Source of the DNA: Patescibacteria group bacterium
GTDB taxonomy: Bacteria; Patescibacteriota; Microgenomatia; UBA1406; GWC2-37-13
Reading direction: 5' to 3'
Length of the DNA: 64,000 bases
Assembly: GCA_026004455.1 (NCBI GenBank)
Contig: BPJE01000002.1
Coordinates: forward strand, 131,207 to 195,206
The translations under genes were made by a program, and so were the position numbers. Shown here in pieces: positions 50,551 through 60,069 of this stretch. Every line of letters begins with the position of its first letter. Positions within the stretch are counted from its first letter, which is position 1. A model generated the notes under the pieces. It worked only from the letters and a program-made list of their open reading frames with translations. It was not told where the DNA came from and made no database searches.

Positions 50551-51381
50551 TTAGATATTTTTTAGTTCTTCAGCAGCGTCTTTTGGATCAACGATGTTAA
50601 CTGAAAGCCCAGTCCCCAACTCAAATCCCGCTCGATTAACAAATCGAGGAATAATCCGCAAATACCAGTTTTCTTTTGGGTAAATATAAAAGTTATAGGC
50701 AAAAGGCAGGTGAGTAAACTGATGTTTTTTGTAAATTTTTTCTAATTTTTTCAACATATTTTGAAAAATCATCACTAAATCCTCAATCTCTTTATCAGTA
50801 ATATCGCCAAAATAAGTATTTTGGGTTTTGGGGCTTAACCAGACTTCATATGGCCATTGAGAAAACTCAGGACAATAGACATTAAAATAATGATTAGCAT
50901 CAACAAGATTTTCCACTGGCTCGCGAATCAAAGTATCAAGATTTATCTGATGAGGTAAAACAACAAGCTGAGAATGAGAGTGTTTTAAAGAGGCGCCCGC
51001 GTTTTCTCGATGATTGCAAAAGATAATCACCTGACCTTTTTGCCGATAAAAATTATAACGAGCGCGATATACTTGAAAAATTTTTTTCAAATGATCAAGA
51101 GGCAAAACCTCCAAATCTTTGTGGCAGTCTGAAGTATGAATAATCACTTCATGAAAATCAGTAATCGGGTATTTGTTTGGAATCACTCGAATTAACCAAC
51201 CAGGCTTATTTACCTCCCCTTCTCCAACTCTTAATACCTCACCTGTTGTCATCTCCTCGTTTCCTGGACAAAAAGGGCAAAAATTTTTCTTTTTTAAATT
51301 ATCACTATGAGGTCGACTAATCCTCTGCGGCGCCAAAATCACCCAACGTTTTGAAGAAACATCAGGAATATACCGTGCCAT
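50551..51381 (-). CDS. galT: Galactose-1-phosphate uridylyltransferase
   Basis: 276 residues, shorter than the ~340 of most GalT proteins but with the essentials: N-terminal WVILAPQRISRPH, the CPFCPGNE zinc site, NRENAGASLKHSHSQ-type active site (HSHSQ, the uridylylated His) and a late RIIPRFVNRAGFELGTG. It exchanges UMP between UDP-glucose and galactose-1-phosphate and can feed UDP-galactose to the glycosyltransferases nearby. No galK or galE is adjacent, so a broader nucleotidyltransferase role is possible. Confidence 0.88.
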   Translation of the reverse strand: MARYIPDVSSKRWVILAPQRISRPHSDNLKKKNFCPFCPGNEEMTTGEVLRVGEGEVNKPGWLIRVIPNKYPITDFHEVIIHTSDCHKDLEVLPLDHLKKIFQVYRARYNFYRQKGQVIIFCNHRENAGASLKHSHSQLVVLPHQINLDTLIREPVENLVDANHYFNVYCPEFSQWPYEVWLSPKTQNTYFGDITDKEIEDLVMIFQNMLKKLEKIYKKHQFTHLPFAYNFYIYPKENWYLRIIPRFVNRAGFELGTGLSVNIVDPKDAAEELKNI

Positions 51382-51416
51382 AAAAAAAGTATATAAATAA
51401 ATAAGTCAAAATTCAA

Positions 51417-51442
51417 ACCCCGCCGCTCGCGAGCGGCGGGGA
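51417..51442. repeat. CCGCC..GGCGG palindrome
   Basis: CCCCGCCGCTCGCGAGCGGCGGGG is a perfect GC-rich palindrome in the gap upstream of galT. Relatives lie at 1067-1082, in the trmH gene (2783-2865 and 3137-3150) and in the GT2 gene (19445-19463). Confidence 0.85.
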
Positions 51443-51562
51443 AAAGTCAAAAGTTAAAATTTTTAATTAATCTAATTAACCTAATTGAACAATAATAAAT
51501 ATAATTTATTCTCTAAAATATAAAAATTTGCAAAAATAAAATATTTAATTTAAAATAAAAAT

Positions 51563-52822
51563 ATGAGATCACTAAATCGTGTTTGTATGCTTAATCCACA
51601 AGGTTATTTTTTTAATCCTCCACCATTAGGAAAAACAGATACTGGCGGGCAGATCGTTTATGTTTTGGAGCTATCTAAAGCTTTAGCAAAAAAAGGAATA
51701 AAAGTTGATATTTTTACTCGCGGGTTTGATAAATATAAAGAGGAAGAACAAGTTTGTGAAAATTTAAAAATTGTTAGAATTCCATGTGGTTCAGATAAAT
51801 TTTTACCGAAAGAAAAATTGTATGAAATTATGCCAGAATTTAGTGAGAATATAATGAAATATATTGAAAGAAAAAGAAAAAAATATGATATTATTCATTC
51901 CCATTATTGGGATGGTGGCTATGCTGGTATTCTTTTATCAAAAATGCTTGATATTCCTCATATTCATACTCCACACACATTAGGAAAGGCTAAAAAGCTA
52001 GAAATGGATATTGAAGAAGCGCCAACAGAAAAATTAAAACCCTATTATCGTTTTCATGTCAGAATTGCTATTGAACAAAAAATCTATAATAAAGCTCATG
52101 CAATTTTAGTTATCTGCGAAACAACAAGAATTCAATTACTTCATTATTATTTAGTTGATTTTGAAAAAATTCATGTTATTTATCCAGGCGTTGATACAGA
52201 AATTTTTAATACTAAAAAAACCAATTTAGATAATCAAATTAAACTAAAAAATAACTCTATTCTTACAATGTGTCGCCTTGTTCCTGCTAAAGGTATCGAT
52301 AGATTAATTGAAGCGTTAAATTTTATAAAAAATAAAATAGCCTTTCACTTATATATTGGTGGTAATTCTAATTTAGAAAATAATGATTCTAAAGAAGAAA
52401 CAAATTATAAAAAATACCTTTTTGATTTTATTGAAAAAAATAAACTTCAAACAAAAATAAGTTTTATAGGGCAATTAAACCACGAAATGGTTGCTGCTTA
52501 TTATCGCAATGCTGATATTTTTGTTAATCCTGCTCGTTATGAGCCTTTTGGTTTAACAACAATAGAGGCTATGGCTTGTGGGACAGCTCCGCTTATATCT
52601 CATGTTGCTGGAAGTAAAGAAATAATTATTGATGGATTAAATGGTTTTATTATTAATAGTCATGATAGAAAATTACTTGGAAATCAAATACTAAAACTTT
52701 TAACTGAAAAAAAATTATTGAAAAAAATTTCAGAAAATGCCGCTTTTACAATCAAAGAACATTATTCTTGGGATAAAATTTCAGATAAAATAATTAATTT
52801 TTATAAAAAATTGATTATATAA
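51563..52822 (+). CDS. GT4 glycosyltransferase of the sucrose/mannosylfructose-phosphate synthase type
   Basis: 419 residues. The N-terminal GKTDTGGQIVYVLELSKALA and IHSHYWDGGYAGILLSKML are typical of sucrose-(phosphate) synthase-like GT4. The C-terminal half has LTMCRLVPAKGIDRLIEAL, ISFIGQLNHEMVAAYYRNAD and NPARYEPFGLTTIEAMACG with the E-x7-E motif. The acceptor cannot be assigned from sequence. It pairs with the next GT4 (3-bp gap). Confidence 0.9.
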   Translation: MRSLNRVCMLNPQGYFFNPPPLGKTDTGGQIVYVLELSKALAKKGIKVDIFTRGFDKYKEEEQVCENLKIVRIPCGSDKFLPKEKLYEIMPEFSENIMKYIERKRKKYDIIHSHYWDGGYAGILLSKMLDIPHIHTPHTLGKAKKLEMDIEEAPTEKLKPYYRFHVRIAIEQKIYNKAHAILVICETTRIQLLHYYLVDFEKIHVIYPGVDTEIFNTKKTNLDNQIKLKNNSILTMCRLVPAKGIDRLIEALNFIKNKIAFHLYIGGNSNLENNDSKEETNYKKYLFDFIEKNKLQTKISFIGQLNHEMVAAYYRNADIFVNPARYEPFGLTTIEAMACGTAPLISHVAGSKEIIIDGLNGFIINSHDRKLLGNQILKLLTEKKLLKKISENAAFTIKEHYSWDKISDKIINFYKKLII

Positions 52823-52825
52823 AAA

Positions 52826-53947
52826 ATGAAAATAGCTTTAATATCGCCAATAGAAGAAACTGTCCCTCCAAAGTTTTACGGAGGTATTGAATGGATTATT
52901 TTCTATTTAGCAAAGTTTTTATCTAAAAAAAATCATCAGGTCTATCTTTTTACAGTAAAAGATTCACCTAAACTTGGAGAATACAATATAATTCCAATAT
53001 ATAGTCACAGCATAAGAAATATTGAACCATATAAAAGCAATTTAAAAATAAGAGAGTCGGCAAAATTTATATCGCTTTTTGCTACATACAAGATTATTTT
53101 AGAAAATAATTTTGATATCATTCATAATCACGCTGGCTGGAGATTCTTATTGTTTCAAGAAATACTTAACAAAAAAATAATAACAACTCTTCATGGTCCA
53201 CTAAGTATTTCTTATCAAAATATTGTTTTTGAAAAATATAAAGATAGTTTTTACATATCTATATCCAACAATCAAAGAAAAGATTTACCACAATTGAATT
53301 TCATAAAAACAATTTATAATGGAATAGATATAAACGATTTCCCTTTTCAAGAAAAACCTAACTCAGACAGAATGCTTTTTTTTGCTAGATTTTCTCCTGA
53401 AAAAGGCGCGGATTTAGCAATTAAAACAGCAATAATAACTAAAAGAAAATTAACTATAGGAGCTAAAATTGACAGCTCAGATTTAGAATATTATCAAAAA
53501 AACAAATCTTTATTAGAAAATGAAAATATAAAATTTGAAGGCGAAGTAGATAAAAATCAAAAAAGTTATTATTATCAAAATGCAAAATTATTAATTGCTC
53601 CCATTTGTTGGGAAGAACCATTTGGTTTAATGTTTACAGAATCAATGGCTTGTGGGACGCCGGTGGTGGCTTTTGCGCGAGGATCTGTGCCTGAAGTAAT
53701 AAAAGATGGCGAAACTGGATTTATTGTTAATTCATCAAATGATGATATTCGCGGTAATTGGATAATTAAAAAAACTGGAATTGAGGGGCTTTGTGAGGCA
53801 GTTGAGCGAATTTACTCAATGCCGGAAGAAAAATATCGAGAAATGCGCCGCGCCTGCCGCGCTCATGTTGAAAAACACTTCACAGTTGAGCGAATGGTTG
53901 ATGAGTATGAAAAAGTGTATCAAGAAATTTTAAACTCTAAGCGTTAA
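52826..53947 (+). CDS. GT4-family glycosyltransferase
   Basis: 373 residues. N-terminal TVPPKFYGGIEWIIFYLAKFL and IIHNHAGWRFLLFQE; C-terminal MLFFARFSPEKGADLAIKTA, and CWEEPFGLMFTESMACGTPVVAFARGSVPEV with the E-x7-E motif. The 3' third is noticeably richer in G+C than the first two thirds. Probably acts with the GT4 upstream. Confidence 0.92.
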   Translation: MKIALISPIEETVPPKFYGGIEWIIFYLAKFLSKKNHQVYLFTVKDSPKLGEYNIIPIYSHSIRNIEPYKSNLKIRESAKFISLFATYKIILENNFDIIHNHAGWRFLLFQEILNKKIITTLHGPLSISYQNIVFEKYKDSFYISISNNQRKDLPQLNFIKTIYNGIDINDFPFQEKPNSDRMLFFARFSPEKGADLAIKTAIITKRKLTIGAKIDSSDLEYYQKNKSLLENENIKFEGEVDKNQKSYYYQNAKLLIAPICWEEPFGLMFTESMACGTPVVAFARGSVPEVIKDGETGFIVNSSNDDIRGNWIIKKTGIEGLCEAVERIYSMPEEKYREMRRACRAHVEKHFTVERMVDEYEKVYQEILNSKR

Positions 53948-54013
53948 AATAATAGTAATAATAATAAATCAAAAATCAAATCTACCTCCTAAAAACAGAG
54001 GGTAGGCAAAAAT

Positions 54014-54088
54014 GAAAATTGTAAAATGTAAAATTTTCTTTTTTAATTTTGAATTGTCATTTTGCATTTTGCATTTTAAATTTTGAAT
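54014..54088. repeat. TTTTGCATTTTGCATTTTAA-type tandem repeat
   Basis: A run of degenerate 8-9 nt units (AAAATTGTAAAATGTAAAAT, then TTTTGCATTTTGCATTT). It is one of the short tandem tracts that fill most intergenic spaces of the window. Confidence 0.7.
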
Positions 54089-54095
54089 TTATTTT

Positions 54096-54380
54096 ATGCA
54101 GTCCATCCGCGACATTTTAAAAAACTTTAATCCCTTAGAAAACAAATATATTTCTCGTGATTTTCAAGCGTTTGGAATATATTTGGCAGAAAAATTGGGC
54201 GAATCAAGAAAAAAAAGTTTGTACATCAAATTAGCAAAAACCATTCCCCGACCAATCTTGGAGGAAGCTTTACGCTTTGTCATTGACTCAAAGGCTCGTA
54301 ACAAACCGGCTCTTTTTATGTGGAAATTAAAAGAAATGAATGCTTTTAAACAAAAAAATAAAAAATCTATTGACAAGTAA
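54096..54380 (+). CDS. Small conserved-looking hypothetical protein
   Basis: 94 residues. Basic and helical (QAFGIYLAEKLGESRKKSLY, ILEEALRFVIDSKARNKPAL). No membrane segment and no recognised domain. Followed 28 bp later by the glutaredoxin-like gene, so the two are probably co-transcribed. Confidence 0.65.
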   Translation: MQSIRDILKNFNPLENKYISRDFQAFGIYLAEKLGESRKKSLYIKLAKTIPRPILEEALRFVIDSKARNKPALFMWKLKEMNAFKQKNKKSIDK

Positions 54381-54408
54381 ACAAAAATTATTTATTCTAA
54401 AATTTATA

Positions 54409-55047
54409 ATGAAAATTACTATTTATACCATCACTGATTGTCAATTTTCGAAACAAGAAAAAGAATATTTAAAAGCTCATAATCTTCCTTACGAGGAAAA
54501 AAATCTCGAAACAAATAAAGAGTTTTTAACAGAGATGTTGGCTATTTCAAATAATTTTGCCGGAACGCCGGTCACTCGAGTAGAAAAAGATGATGGAGTA
54601 ATTAGAGTTTTTAAAGGATTTACAAAAGAAGAATTTGATGAGTTTTTTGGCTTTTCTCAACCACAAGAAAATCAACCTATTCAAACAACTCAATCACAAC
54701 AACAAACAACGGATCAAAATAATCAAGCTTCTCCTCAACCTGATTCAAACTACCAAACTACTCAGCAATCTTCTCAAAAATCAGAACCAACATTAGAAAA
54801 CCAAACCGAAAATCCAACTAATGATAATCCTTTAAATGATGTTTTATCACAGTTAGAGAAAAAAGTTGAAAATAATCCTCAACAAGACATTCAAGCTCCA
54901 ACCACAAATGAACCGCAACCTTTAGAAAATACTCCTATTATTCAAGAAGAAGAACCTGCTCAACAACCAACTAATCCTGTTGAAGAAACTTCTCCCTCAC
55001 CACAAAATATTCCTCAAATTCCAGATTTTCCGCAAGATAATAAATAA
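54409..55047 (+). CDS. Glutaredoxin-like protein with long Gln/Pro-rich tail
   Basis: I prefer the ATG at 54409 to the track's 54340, because MKITIYTITDCQFSK starts the thioredoxin fold directly. The ~80-residue N-terminal domain has a CQFS (CxxS) site and the cis-proline motif GTPVTRV. A CxxS site suggests monothiol chemistry or a non-redox role. The remaining ~130 residues are low-complexity Gln/Asn/Pro/Thr (QPIQTTQSQQQTTDQNNQAS). Such a disordered tail on a glutaredoxin is unusual. Confidence 0.8.
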   Translation: MKITIYTITDCQFSKQEKEYLKAHNLPYEEKNLETNKEFLTEMLAISNNFAGTPVTRVEKDDGVIRVFKGFTKEEFDEFFGFSQPQENQPIQTTQSQQQTTDQNNQASPQPDSNYQTTQQSSQKSEPTLENQTENPTNDNPLNDVLSQLEKKVENNPQQDIQAPTTNEPQPLENTPIIQEEEPAQQPTNPVEETSPSPQNIPQIPDFPQDNK

Positions 55048-55127
55048 AAAAGTGTAACGTAAAACTTGTAAATCAAAAAATTAACCTAATTTCTAATTAA
55101 TCTAATTGAGCTAAAAATAATAAAATT

Positions 55128-55164
55128 AAGGACAGAACCTTTTTGAAAAAAAGGTTCTGTCCTT
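55128..55164 (+). terminator. GGACAGAACC hairpin with T-run
   Basis: AAGGACAGAACCTTTTT / AAAAAGGTTCTGTCCTT followed by TTT on the plus strand, ~80 bp past the glutaredoxin-like gene. It can terminate that transcript and, read the other way, ends the minus-strand tRNA unit. Confidence 0.65.
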
Positions 55165-55175
55165 TTTATTTCTAG

Positions 55176-55246
55176 CAGGGGCGGAGAGAATCGAACTCCC
55201 ATCAAGGGTTTTGGAGACCCCTATTCTGCCGTTGAACTACGCCCCC
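55176..55246 (-). tRNA. tRNA-Trp (anticodon CCA)
   Basis: Minus-strand cloverleaf: acceptor GGGGGCG/CGCCCCT, anticodon stem GGGGT/ACCCT with loop CTCCAAA, T-loop TTCGATT, discriminator G. Anticodon CCA. No CCA tail encoded. Confidence 0.95.
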
Positions 55247-55251
55247 CAATG

Positions 55252-55323
55252 TGCACCCAGGCTGAGTCGAACAGCCATCAGAGGTTCCGCAAACCCCTAT
55301 TCTCTCCATTGAACTATGGGTGC
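55252..55323 (-). tRNA. tRNA-Arg (anticodon GCG)
   Basis: Acceptor GCACCCA/TGGGTGC, anticodon stem GGGGT/ACCTC with loop TTGCGGA, T-arm GGCTGTTCGACTCAGCC. The anticodon reads GCG, decoding CGC/CGU; most bacteria use ACG (inosine) here. It lies 5 bp upstream of tRNA-Trp in the same transcript. The 336 bp beyond it (55324-55659) are AT-rich with no ORF or clear signal. Confidence 0.9.
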
Positions 55324-55659
55324 TTATTTATATTTTATCAAAAAAATATGAGTTTATCTCTTTTTAACATTGAGTTATGAAATTTTAAAATTAAAAAACT
55401 AGCATTTTATCCCCAAACGTATATGTTTAACTCAAAATTTTTGTGTAGCAATATTGACATATCATATCACGATCTTAGCATAATATATCAACATCTTTTT
55501 TAAAGTTAAAATAAAATATAAAAATAATTCAAAAAAAATTGCTCGTAAAAAATTAGGTTTTTTAAAGATTATAACCAACCGTATAATTTTAACTTTAAAA
55601 TTAACAAAAATTCTTAAGTAGAGGATTTTTAAATATCAAAAAATCTTTGATCTTCGGGA

Positions 55660-56454
55660 TCATAATAAAAAAAATGGGTCAATTAACACAAATTTTCCAT
55701 CTGGTCTTTTAATAAAATTTTCAACTTTTATTTTTCTTTCAAGATCTGAAACTAAATCTAAATCAATGTTTTGAAAAAGTGAGTTTCCTTGTCTAATTTG
55801 ATTGGTGATATAATTTCTAATCTTTTCAACAAGAGGTGGCAAAATATTTATAAGTTCGTGTTCTTCAGGCCTTTCCCCTTCCTCAAATTTTACACAAACA
55901 ACTTGACCGGAGGCAAATAAAAAAGTTGGTAGAACAACTCCCAATTTTTCCAATTCATTACCTAAATCTCTTTTTAAAAGCTGAACTTGCAACATTTCAT
56001 TTATATAAGGTTGTCTAACGTCACCAGAGCCTATTTTCCTAGGGATGTGAGTTTTTATAACATATTTTTCACCATCAACTGTTAAAAGATAAACATTAGA
56101 TTGTCCTCCTCGAGAAATTCGTTTAATTTCTATTCCTTCTTCTAAAACTACTTCATTTCTTTCTTTAAAAGTCCCAGGCTCTAAACTATGTTCCATCAAT
56201 CTTAATCCTTTATCAATTAAATTTAAAATGCCCCGATGTTTTTTTATAAAACTCTCACCTTCACTTGAAACTAAAATTGCCGCTTTAACTAGATCTTCTT
56301 CTCTGTCATAGTATGCTAAATTAGGAGAAGTAAATATTCTATTGCCTTTTATACTTTTCATTAAATCTTCATATTTCAAAACAGCTTCAGGACTTAAAAA
56401 TAATCTTTTTTCACCAAATCTTTTTGGCAAATTTTGTTCATTCGGTTCGCTCAT
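55660..56454 (-). CDS. Kinase-fold-like protein
   Basis: 264 residues. RISRGGQSNVYLLTVDGEKYVIKTH looks like a kinase glycine loop plus the ATP-binding lysine (VIK), and the C-terminal GKFVLIDPFFLL could hold a DFG-like metal site. A normal HRD loop is not evident, so it may be an atypical small-molecule kinase or a pseudokinase. No membrane segment. Confidence 0.5.
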   Translation of the reverse strand: MSEPNEQNLPKRFGEKRLFLSPEAVLKYEDLMKSIKGNRIFTSPNLAYYDREEDLVKAAILVSSEGESFIKKHRGILNLIDKGLRLMEHSLEPGTFKERNEVVLEEGIEIKRISRGGQSNVYLLTVDGEKYVIKTHIPRKIGSGDVRQPYINEMLQVQLLKRDLGNELEKLGVVLPTFLFASGQVVCVKFEEGERPEEHELINILPPLVEKIRNYITNQIRQGNSLFQNIDLDLVSDLERKIKVENFIKRPDGKFVLIDPFFLL

Positions 56455-56569
56455 GATATAAAATTAGTTTAAATGATTATATTTTAAAAAAATATCGAGT
56501 TTAATAAGCTCTAAAAATTGAAAGAACTTGTATAAAAATCTTTAATAAAAATTTTAATTGGTAAGATTG

Positions 56570-56808
56570 TTTTTTTAAAAAAAATTTTCTTGCCAGATAA
56601 TAATCTCTTCAATACTAAATACTTCAACTGATTCTAACCCATTTTAACCGATTTTAACTGATTTCAACTGTTTTTAACCGAATATATAATATATAATATC
56701 GAATATCACGCTTAAATTTCTAATTTTTAATTTCTAATCAATTTTTAATATTTAAATTTTTAATTTTAAATTGTAATTTTGAATTTTTAATTTTAAATTT
56801 TAAATTTT
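56570..56808. repeat. Low-complexity tandem tract
   Basis: Degenerate ~9-nt units: AACCGATTTTAACTGATTTC..., then AATATATAATATATAATATC and TTTCTAATTTTTAATTTC-like runs. No ORF. It separates the kinase-like gene from the DUF2207 remnant. Confidence 0.65.
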
Positions 56809-57500
56809 TTACCAACTCCCTCTTCCTCCTGAAAATCCACCGCTAAAACCAGAGAAAAAACCAGAGATGCTTCTCGTTGAGGTAACTGCTCGAGATGAAG
56901 ACTGAAAACTTGAGATTGATGAGTTAAGACTGTTGACAAAAACGACGCTATTACAAGAACAAGCATCATATCCTTGATACCACTCCGGCGGTCTTATTGA
57001 TAAATCTTTAAATTCTTGAGGCCATTCCACCGAAGCTGTGGACATGGTAATTGGGACATCCCAGTCGTTTCCCGTCACATTCCAATAAAGCTCATCATGT
57101 TCAGAAAAATATGTTAAAGCGCCAAGAACTTTGTAGGAAATAATATAAGTGTGAATACCGGTAATTTTTTTATTTGGGTCGCCAATTTTAACCTTTAAAT
57201 TTTCTCCTTCTTTTGTTTGTTGAAACGGATAAGGATTATTGTTTTCATCAACAACCTTAACTACTTTAAACTCTAATAAATACTTTTTTCCATCTTTGTT
57301 TTTTTAATAAAAGTAACTGTCCGAAAAATTCCATGGCGCTTTTCTAGTCCAAAATCATAAACAATTTTCTCGATAACATCAATCGTTTCATCTTTATTAA
57401 TATTTATCTGAGCATCAAAACTTTTTATTTCTTCTGCTTTCACTAAAGGAGCAAAAAACAAACTAAAAAAAATCAACAACCCAAACAAAATTTTCTTCAT
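56809..57500 (-). pseudogene. DUF2207 membrane protein, frameshifted and internally deleted
   Basis: The N-terminal signal and DUF2207 start are in 57273-57500 (IKSFDAQININKDETIDVIE, GLEKRHGIFRTV). One extra A in an A7 run near 57303 breaks the frame; the other frame continues with DGKKYLLEFKVVKVVDENNN and DELYWNVTGNDWDVPI. It then jumps directly to the Gly/Ser-rich C-terminus of the family (GFFSGFSGGFSGGRGSW). The membrane helices and cytoplasmic part, normally ~300 residues, are missing. A relic of a surface or membrane protein. Confidence 0.8.
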
Positions 57501-57537
57501 AATAAGAATTTTAAAAAATTATCTTTGGTTATTATCT

Positions 57538-58620
57538 CTAGTTTACTATTTCGATAAACTTTTTTAAACAAACTAAAGGCGGTTTTTTTGGTTTTTTGAA
57601 TTTAAATTCGTATCCAAAAATTTTTCCTTCTCTTTCCTCAATCCAATCAATCTCTTTTTTCTCCCATGTCCGCCAAAAATAATTATTAGAAATAATCTTT
57701 TTATATGTCTGCGTTTTTAATCTCTCTGATACTAAAAAATTCTCCTAAAACGCGCCAACATCATTTCTTAAATCTAAACTATTAAAATTAGAAATAATCG
57801 CATTTCTTATACCATTATCGTAAAAAAAATATTTGCTTTTTTTATTTATCTCTGTTCTTAAATTTTTTGAAAAACCTCGTAAGTTATATAAGATAAATGA
57901 TTTTTCAAAAAGATCTAAATATCGAGCAATAGTCTTTACATCAACAGCCAAATTTGACGCTAACTCATTTAAAGAAACTTCGCTACCGATCTGAAACGCT
58001 ATTAATCTTAAAAGATCAATTAAAAACTTTACTCCTTTAACTTTTTTCAGCTCCAAAATATCTTTTAATAAATATGAGTTAACTAATTCTTTTAAATAAA
58101 TCGCCTTTTGCTCTTTGGTTTTTGCGGTTATTATTTCAGGATAACCACCATAAATTAAGAGTTCTTCCATTTTTTGTTTTAATTCATAAAGACTGTTTGT
58201 TTTTTTTAACTCAATTATTGAAAACGGATATAAATTAAGAATGATTTTTCTTCCTGTTAAAGGTTCACCAACCTAACCTGTTAAATCAAAACTAGATGAA
58301 CCGGTAGCGATAACATATAAGTTTTTAATATTGTCTACGATTAATTTTAAATTTTCTCCAATATTATTTATTTTTTGTGCCTCATCAATAACTAAGAGCT
58401 GGTAGCCTTCAACAAATTCTTTTAATTGTTTTAGCGAAGAAGAAGATAGCACTTGTTTAACTTAAATATCATCTCCAACAACAAATTTATATTTTAGTTT
58501 TGTTTGTTTTAAAAATTCTTTTATAATTGTTGTTTTCCCCACTCTTCGAGGACCATATAAAATCAACGCTTTATTTTTCTTAAGATATTTTTTTATGTCA
58601 TAATAACGAGGTAGAATCAT
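57538..58620 (-). pseudogene. AAA ATPase with DUF4143, three in-frame stops
   Basis: One continuous frame of 361 codons: MILPRYYDIKKYLKKNKALI, Walker A LYGPRRVGKTTI, LLVIDEAQKI (Walker B), ATGSSSFDL, LLIYGGYPEI and a C-terminal DUF4143 nuclease-like end (EIDWIEEREGKIFGYEFKF). Stops interrupt it after VVGDDI (TAA), SFDLTG (TAG) and VGAF (TAG). No frameshift is needed. Members are often toxin-like or mobile-element-linked ATPases. Nonsense decay only, so inactivation looks recent. Confidence 0.88.
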
Positions 58621-58688
58621 ATAAAAACATATTAACATAAATCCATAAAATTGTTAAATTTTATGGAGTAAGAATCCATAAAATAAAA

Positions 58689-58722
58689 AGTACAATCTTA
58701 TCACGACCGCGTCAAGATTTTT
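58689..58722 (+). repeat. CGACCGCGA-core inverted repeat, copy 5
   Basis: AGTACAATCTT with partial right arm AAGATTTTT around ATCACGACCGCGTC. It lies at the 5' end of the decayed ATPase gene, 12 kb from the main cluster. Confidence 0.75.
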
Positions 58723-58731
58723 CTAAATTAA

Positions 58732-58769
58732 AAGGAAAAAACCTTTTTGAAAAAAAAGGTTCTGTCCTT
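58732..58769. repeat. Degenerate GGACAGAACC hairpin
   Basis: The left arm is worn (AAGGAAAAAACC), the right arm intact (GGTTCTGTCCTT). An older copy of the family. Confidence 0.7.
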
Positions 58770-58900
58770 AAATAAAAATCCTGTTATAATATCTTATGGT
58801 CTTTAAAAAACTTTCCTGGAATAGTTTTTACAAAGACTGTCTTTTGTTGAGGAAAAAAATTTCTGAAAAAGTAAAACAAAAATTGATAAAGATAATATAA

Positions 58901-59998
58901 TTATTGCCAAGGTTTCCATTCCCACCAATCTTCTTTATGACGTATATCCATAAAAGAACCAGTATCACGAACTACCACTTTTACTTCATTTGAAGCAGCA
59001 TAACCAAATACTTGACCTGTAGCAATAACTGGTAATTGTTTTCTTCCATTAGCATTATCTTTTTCATAAGTAGCTAACAAATTTGGATCTACACAAATAT
59101 CTATAAAATAAAAAGAATAACCTTCATCCGGAGAAGAAGCATGAAAAAAAAGAATATAATTTTTTGTAGCATAAGAAACAAGAAAAACATTTTTACCATC
59201 AATTTTTCTTTCAGCTTTTAATCCAACTAATGGTTCTCCAGGTGTTGCTTCTAATCCTAACATATGTACAGAAAAAGCTGGTGTTGCTGATTCACCAGGT
59301 ATATTATGATTATTTTTATAATCCCAAGCATTAATTCTATATGTTTTAATAATTTTAGGATAGTGATTTGTAAAAAGGCTACTAATTTGAGGAGGCATCT
59401 TATCATCTAATCCATAATTATCTCCATTACGACTTATAAGATTTTTATCTTCATCTACTTCATACCAACCACGCAAATATAAATTTGTCTCAGGATTTTT
59501 TTCTGGATCATAATTAATCTTTTTTGTTTGAGCTAAACTAGAATATTTTTGATTTGATTTAGTTGGACAAGAGATAGCGATAGTTGTTGGTGTTATTTTG
59601 TTGGTTGGAATAAGATTGGGTGTTAAATTTGGTGTTATTTCAGATAAAATGTTTGTTGTTGGTGTTGGTATAAGATCTATGATTTGTATTGGCTTAAAAT
59701 CTATAGTTGGTGTTGGTATAAGATCTATTGCTGGACTTGGTATAAAAAAAGGGCTTGGTTGCAAAATAATAGTAGGTTTAGACAATGTAGAAATTTTCAA
59801 AAAAGAAGGTAAATAAGAATTTAAAATTTGTGACGACTTATTTAATTCTAAATTAAAATGAATTTTTTTACTAAATAAGTTTTTGAAAAAAAAAGGGTTT
59901 AATTTTGGAGTATTATCTAAAAATAAATGATAACTCAAGTTTGTTATTATAAAACTAAAAAACAATGCAAAAATAATTTTAATTGTTTTATTTGACAT
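58901..59998 (-). CDS. Secreted or anchored protein of unknown family with Pro/Thr linker
   Basis: 365 residues. N-terminal TM helix (IIFALFFSFIITNLSYHLF), a Pro/Ile/Thr linker with repeated DLIPTPT and FKPIQ-like units, then a ~215-residue outer domain (NLYLRGWYEVDEDKNLISRN, GLEATPGEPLVGLKAERKID, RDTGSFMDIRHKEDWWEWKP). The last part (VVVRDTGSFMDI) resembles the GDTG/RDTG area of 3D-type domains, but the match is not enough for a call. Probably surface-exposed. Confidence 0.6.
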   Translation of the reverse strand: MSNKTIKIIFALFFSFIITNLSYHLFLDNTPKLNPFFFKNLFSKKIHFNLELNKSSQILNSYLPSFLKISTLSKPTIILQPSPFFIPSPAIDLIPTPTIDFKPIQIIDLIPTPTTNILSEITPNLTPNLIPTNKITPTTIAISCPTKSNQKYSSLAQTKKINYDPEKNPETNLYLRGWYEVDEDKNLISRNGDNYGLDDKMPPQISSLFTNHYPKIIKTYRINAWDYKNNHNIPGESATPAFSVHMLGLEATPGEPLVGLKAERKIDGKNVFLVSYATKNYILFFHASSPDEGYSFYFIDICVDPNLLATYEKDNANGRKQLPVIATGQVFGYAASNEVKVVVRDTGSFMDIRHKEDWWEWKPWQ

Positions 59999-60069
59999 AA
60001 TTAAAAAAATTATAAAAAAATTTAAAATTAAATAAAATTATAATAGAATTAAAATTTAATTTTTAATTT

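Noticed and set aside
57745-58170. Genuine 141-aa DUF4143 protein
   Set aside because: It is the middle of a 361-codon frame; ATPase motifs lie upstream and the C-terminus downstream in the same frame.
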